NCBI GenBank assembly: GCA_017619735.1
Contig: JAFZRT010000059.1
Span: 1 to 42,299, forward strand
Source: Clostridia bacterium
Lineage (GTDB): Bacteria; Bacillota; Clostridia; Christensenellales; CAG-138
Direction of reading: 5' to 3'
Length of the DNA stretch: 42,299 nucleotides
Made by a program: the position numbers and the translations under genes. Below, piece by piece: positions 41,443 to 42,299 of the stretch. Each line of letters begins with the position of its first letter. Position 1 is the stretch's first letter. The notes under the pieces were generated by a model. The model ran no database searches. It was not told the DNA's origin and saw only the letters and a list, made by a program, of their open reading frames with translations.

Positions 41443-41470
41443 ATTATACATGATAATGAGGATTCCGCAA
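41443..41470 (-). promoter_or_regulatory. Promoter of mrnC–rlmB–sigH, possibly leaderless
   Basis: Minus-strand TTGCGG (41465–41470), 16-bp gap, TATAAT (41443–41448), then 7 nt to the ATG at 41435. Confidence 0.6.
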
Positions 41471-41668
41471 GTGCGGATTTTGCCGTTCGGGAGGGGCGTG
41501 AGCGCCGATAACAAGATGTTGTGGACCCCGTCCCAACGCTCCACAAGACGGCAAAAAAAGTCGGAGATATACTTTTAAATATAATCCAAACAAATATTCG
41601 AAAAAGAGTGTTGGCGATACGGCAAAAAGCGAGACGGGAAAAGAAAAAAACGTGGGCGGAGCGGAGCG

Positions 41669-41729
41669 AAAAAAAGGGCTGAAAAAACTCAAAAAAAGTG
41701 TTGACAAAGGGAGGGGAAAGTGCTATTAT
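41669..41729 (+). promoter_or_regulatory. rRNA operon promoter with UP element
   Basis: TTGACA (41701–41706), 17-bp gap, TATTAT (41724–41729). Three A-tracts (41669–41675, 41682–41687, 41691–41697), close to helical phasing, lie directly upstream as a likely UP element. The −35 box is the only perfect consensus one found in the window. Confidence 0.88.
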
Positions 41730-41997
41730 ACACAAGCTGTCACAAAACAAGCGACTCTTGCGAGGGACGGCAGGGCGGCGAAGCGGGAAAAAAGCGGCGC
41801 CGCGAGTACCTTGAAAACCGTATAGTGATAATGAACAGCACAAACGAAAGTGAGTGCACAAAACGCAGAGTTCAAAAAGAACTCAAGTAATTTTGAGACG
41901 ACCAGCGGTCGGTCGGATAACGACTGACTGAAGGGTCCCCGAAAGGGGACCACGTACAAAGTAACGAGCAGTCATCGAGAGATGACGTTCAGGATTT
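41730..41997 (+). other. rRNA operon leader
   Basis: About 260 nt between promoter and 16S, no ORF. It contains several short hairpins: GAGTTC...GAACTC near 41870, and GGTCCCCGAAAGGGGACC near 41934. Presumably antitermination and RNase III processing signals; no boxA could be named with confidence. Confidence 0.65.
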
Positions 41998-42299
41998 TAA
42001 CTCAAGAGTTTGATCCTGGCTCAGGACGAACGCTGGCGGCGTGCCTAATACATGCAAGTCGAACGGGGTTAGAGACTTCGGTTTTTAACCTAGTGGCGAA
42101 CGGGTGAGTAACGCGTGAGCAACCTGACTCAAAGAGGGGGACAACAGCTGGAAACGGCTGCTAATACCGCATAAGACCACAATGTCGCATGACGAAGGGG
42201 TCAAAGATTTATCGCTTTGAGAGGGGCTCGCGTCCCATTAGATAGTTGGTGAGGTAACGGCCCACCAAGTCCGCGATGGGTAGCCGAGCTGAGAGGCTG
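41998..42299 (+). rRNA. 16S ribosomal RNA (5' 302 nt, runs off the window)
   Basis: Begins about 41998 by alignment of AGAGTTTGATCCTGGCTCAG with E. coli position 8 onward. It continues with GACGAACGCTGGCGGCGTGC and ends in the GGGTAGCCGAGCTGAGAGG region near E. coli position 290. Clearly Bacillota, Clostridia-like. Confidence 0.98.

Noticed and set aside
41521..41560. TTGTGGA...TCCACAA inverted repeat as DnaA boxes / origin
   Set aside because: Only 7-bp partial matches to DnaA boxes, no cluster and no dnaA/dnaN nearby.
1..42299. CRISPR arrays, prophage, transposase or toxin–antitoxin loci
   Set aside because: No regularly spaced repeats, no integrase/transposase motifs and no phage structural genes were seen in any frame.

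Overview
The window is about 42 kb of a GC-rich member of the Clostridia (Bacillota). The partial 16S rRNA gene at the right end, the B. subtilis-like blocks sua5–rpiB–upp and mrnC–rlmB–sigH, a Spo0A-type DNA-binding domain, SigH, many type II lipoprotein signals and strong GGAGG ribosome sites all fit. The 16S fragment looks like an uncultured gut Oscillospirales/Christensenellales-type lineage, but I cannot place the family by eye. No phage, transposase, integrase or CRISPR array was seen.

Layout, left to right. 1–1967: end of sua5/tsaC2 (cut by the window edge), rpiB and upp. 2182–5108: a pair of overlapping paralogous secreted beta-propeller-like proteins. 5162–6093 (minus): an EamA transporter gene broken by a single frameshift. 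6260–14803: a complete nine-gene V-type ATPase operon in the same order as the Enterococcus hirae sodium ATPase (F-I-K-E-C-G-A-B-D in E. hirae naming); the K subunit keeps all five sodium ligands. 14851–17096 (minus): galactokinase followed by a transglutaminase-like lipoprotein. 17239–18225: an unknown exported protein. 18302–19147 (minus): an intact EamA transporter. 19381–19716: a DUF6508-like protein. 19786–21105 (minus): a fused ThrE-type exporter. 21237–24629 (minus): an ABC transporter with an FtsX-type permease. 24817–27587 (minus): a DUF3795–nucleoside deaminase fusion, a small conserved protein and an S41-protease-like lipoprotein. 27741–31385: a tight operon of membrane esterase, GNAT, isoprenylcysteine-methyltransferase-like protein and chloramphenicol-acetyltransferase-like protein. 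31514–32272 (minus): an esterase, divergent from a two-component system (32435–34101). 34176–35404 (minus): two lipoproteins. 35948–38283 (minus): an ECF sigma factor and an RsgI-like membrane protein with four PepSY domains. 38482–38557 (minus): tRNA-Ala(CGC). 38761–39078: a stand-alone Spo0A C-terminal domain. 39116–41435 (minus): mrnC, rlmB, sigH. 41701–42299: an rRNA operon promoter, leader and the first 302 bases of 16S.

Most transcription units are bounded by clear intrinsic terminators, several bidirectional, and many have readable vegetative promoters. The V-ATPase is the main physiological unit; it probably moves sodium. Sensing is represented by a two-component system whose kinase has almost no extracellular loop and by the sigma/PepSY pair.

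The most unusual feature is a pair of compound palindromes (35507–35594 and 38413–38501). Each carries the last bases of tRNA-Ala in the same orientation, followed by a perfect hairpin of different sequence, and then an inverted degenerate copy of the tRNA T-arm. They bracket the sigma/anti-sigma pair like a decayed tRNA-targeted islet. Also notable are two genes whose ATG lies exactly 7 nt after a TATAAT box (likely leaderless mRNAs), and a recurring TTGC (rather than TTGA) start to the −35 box.
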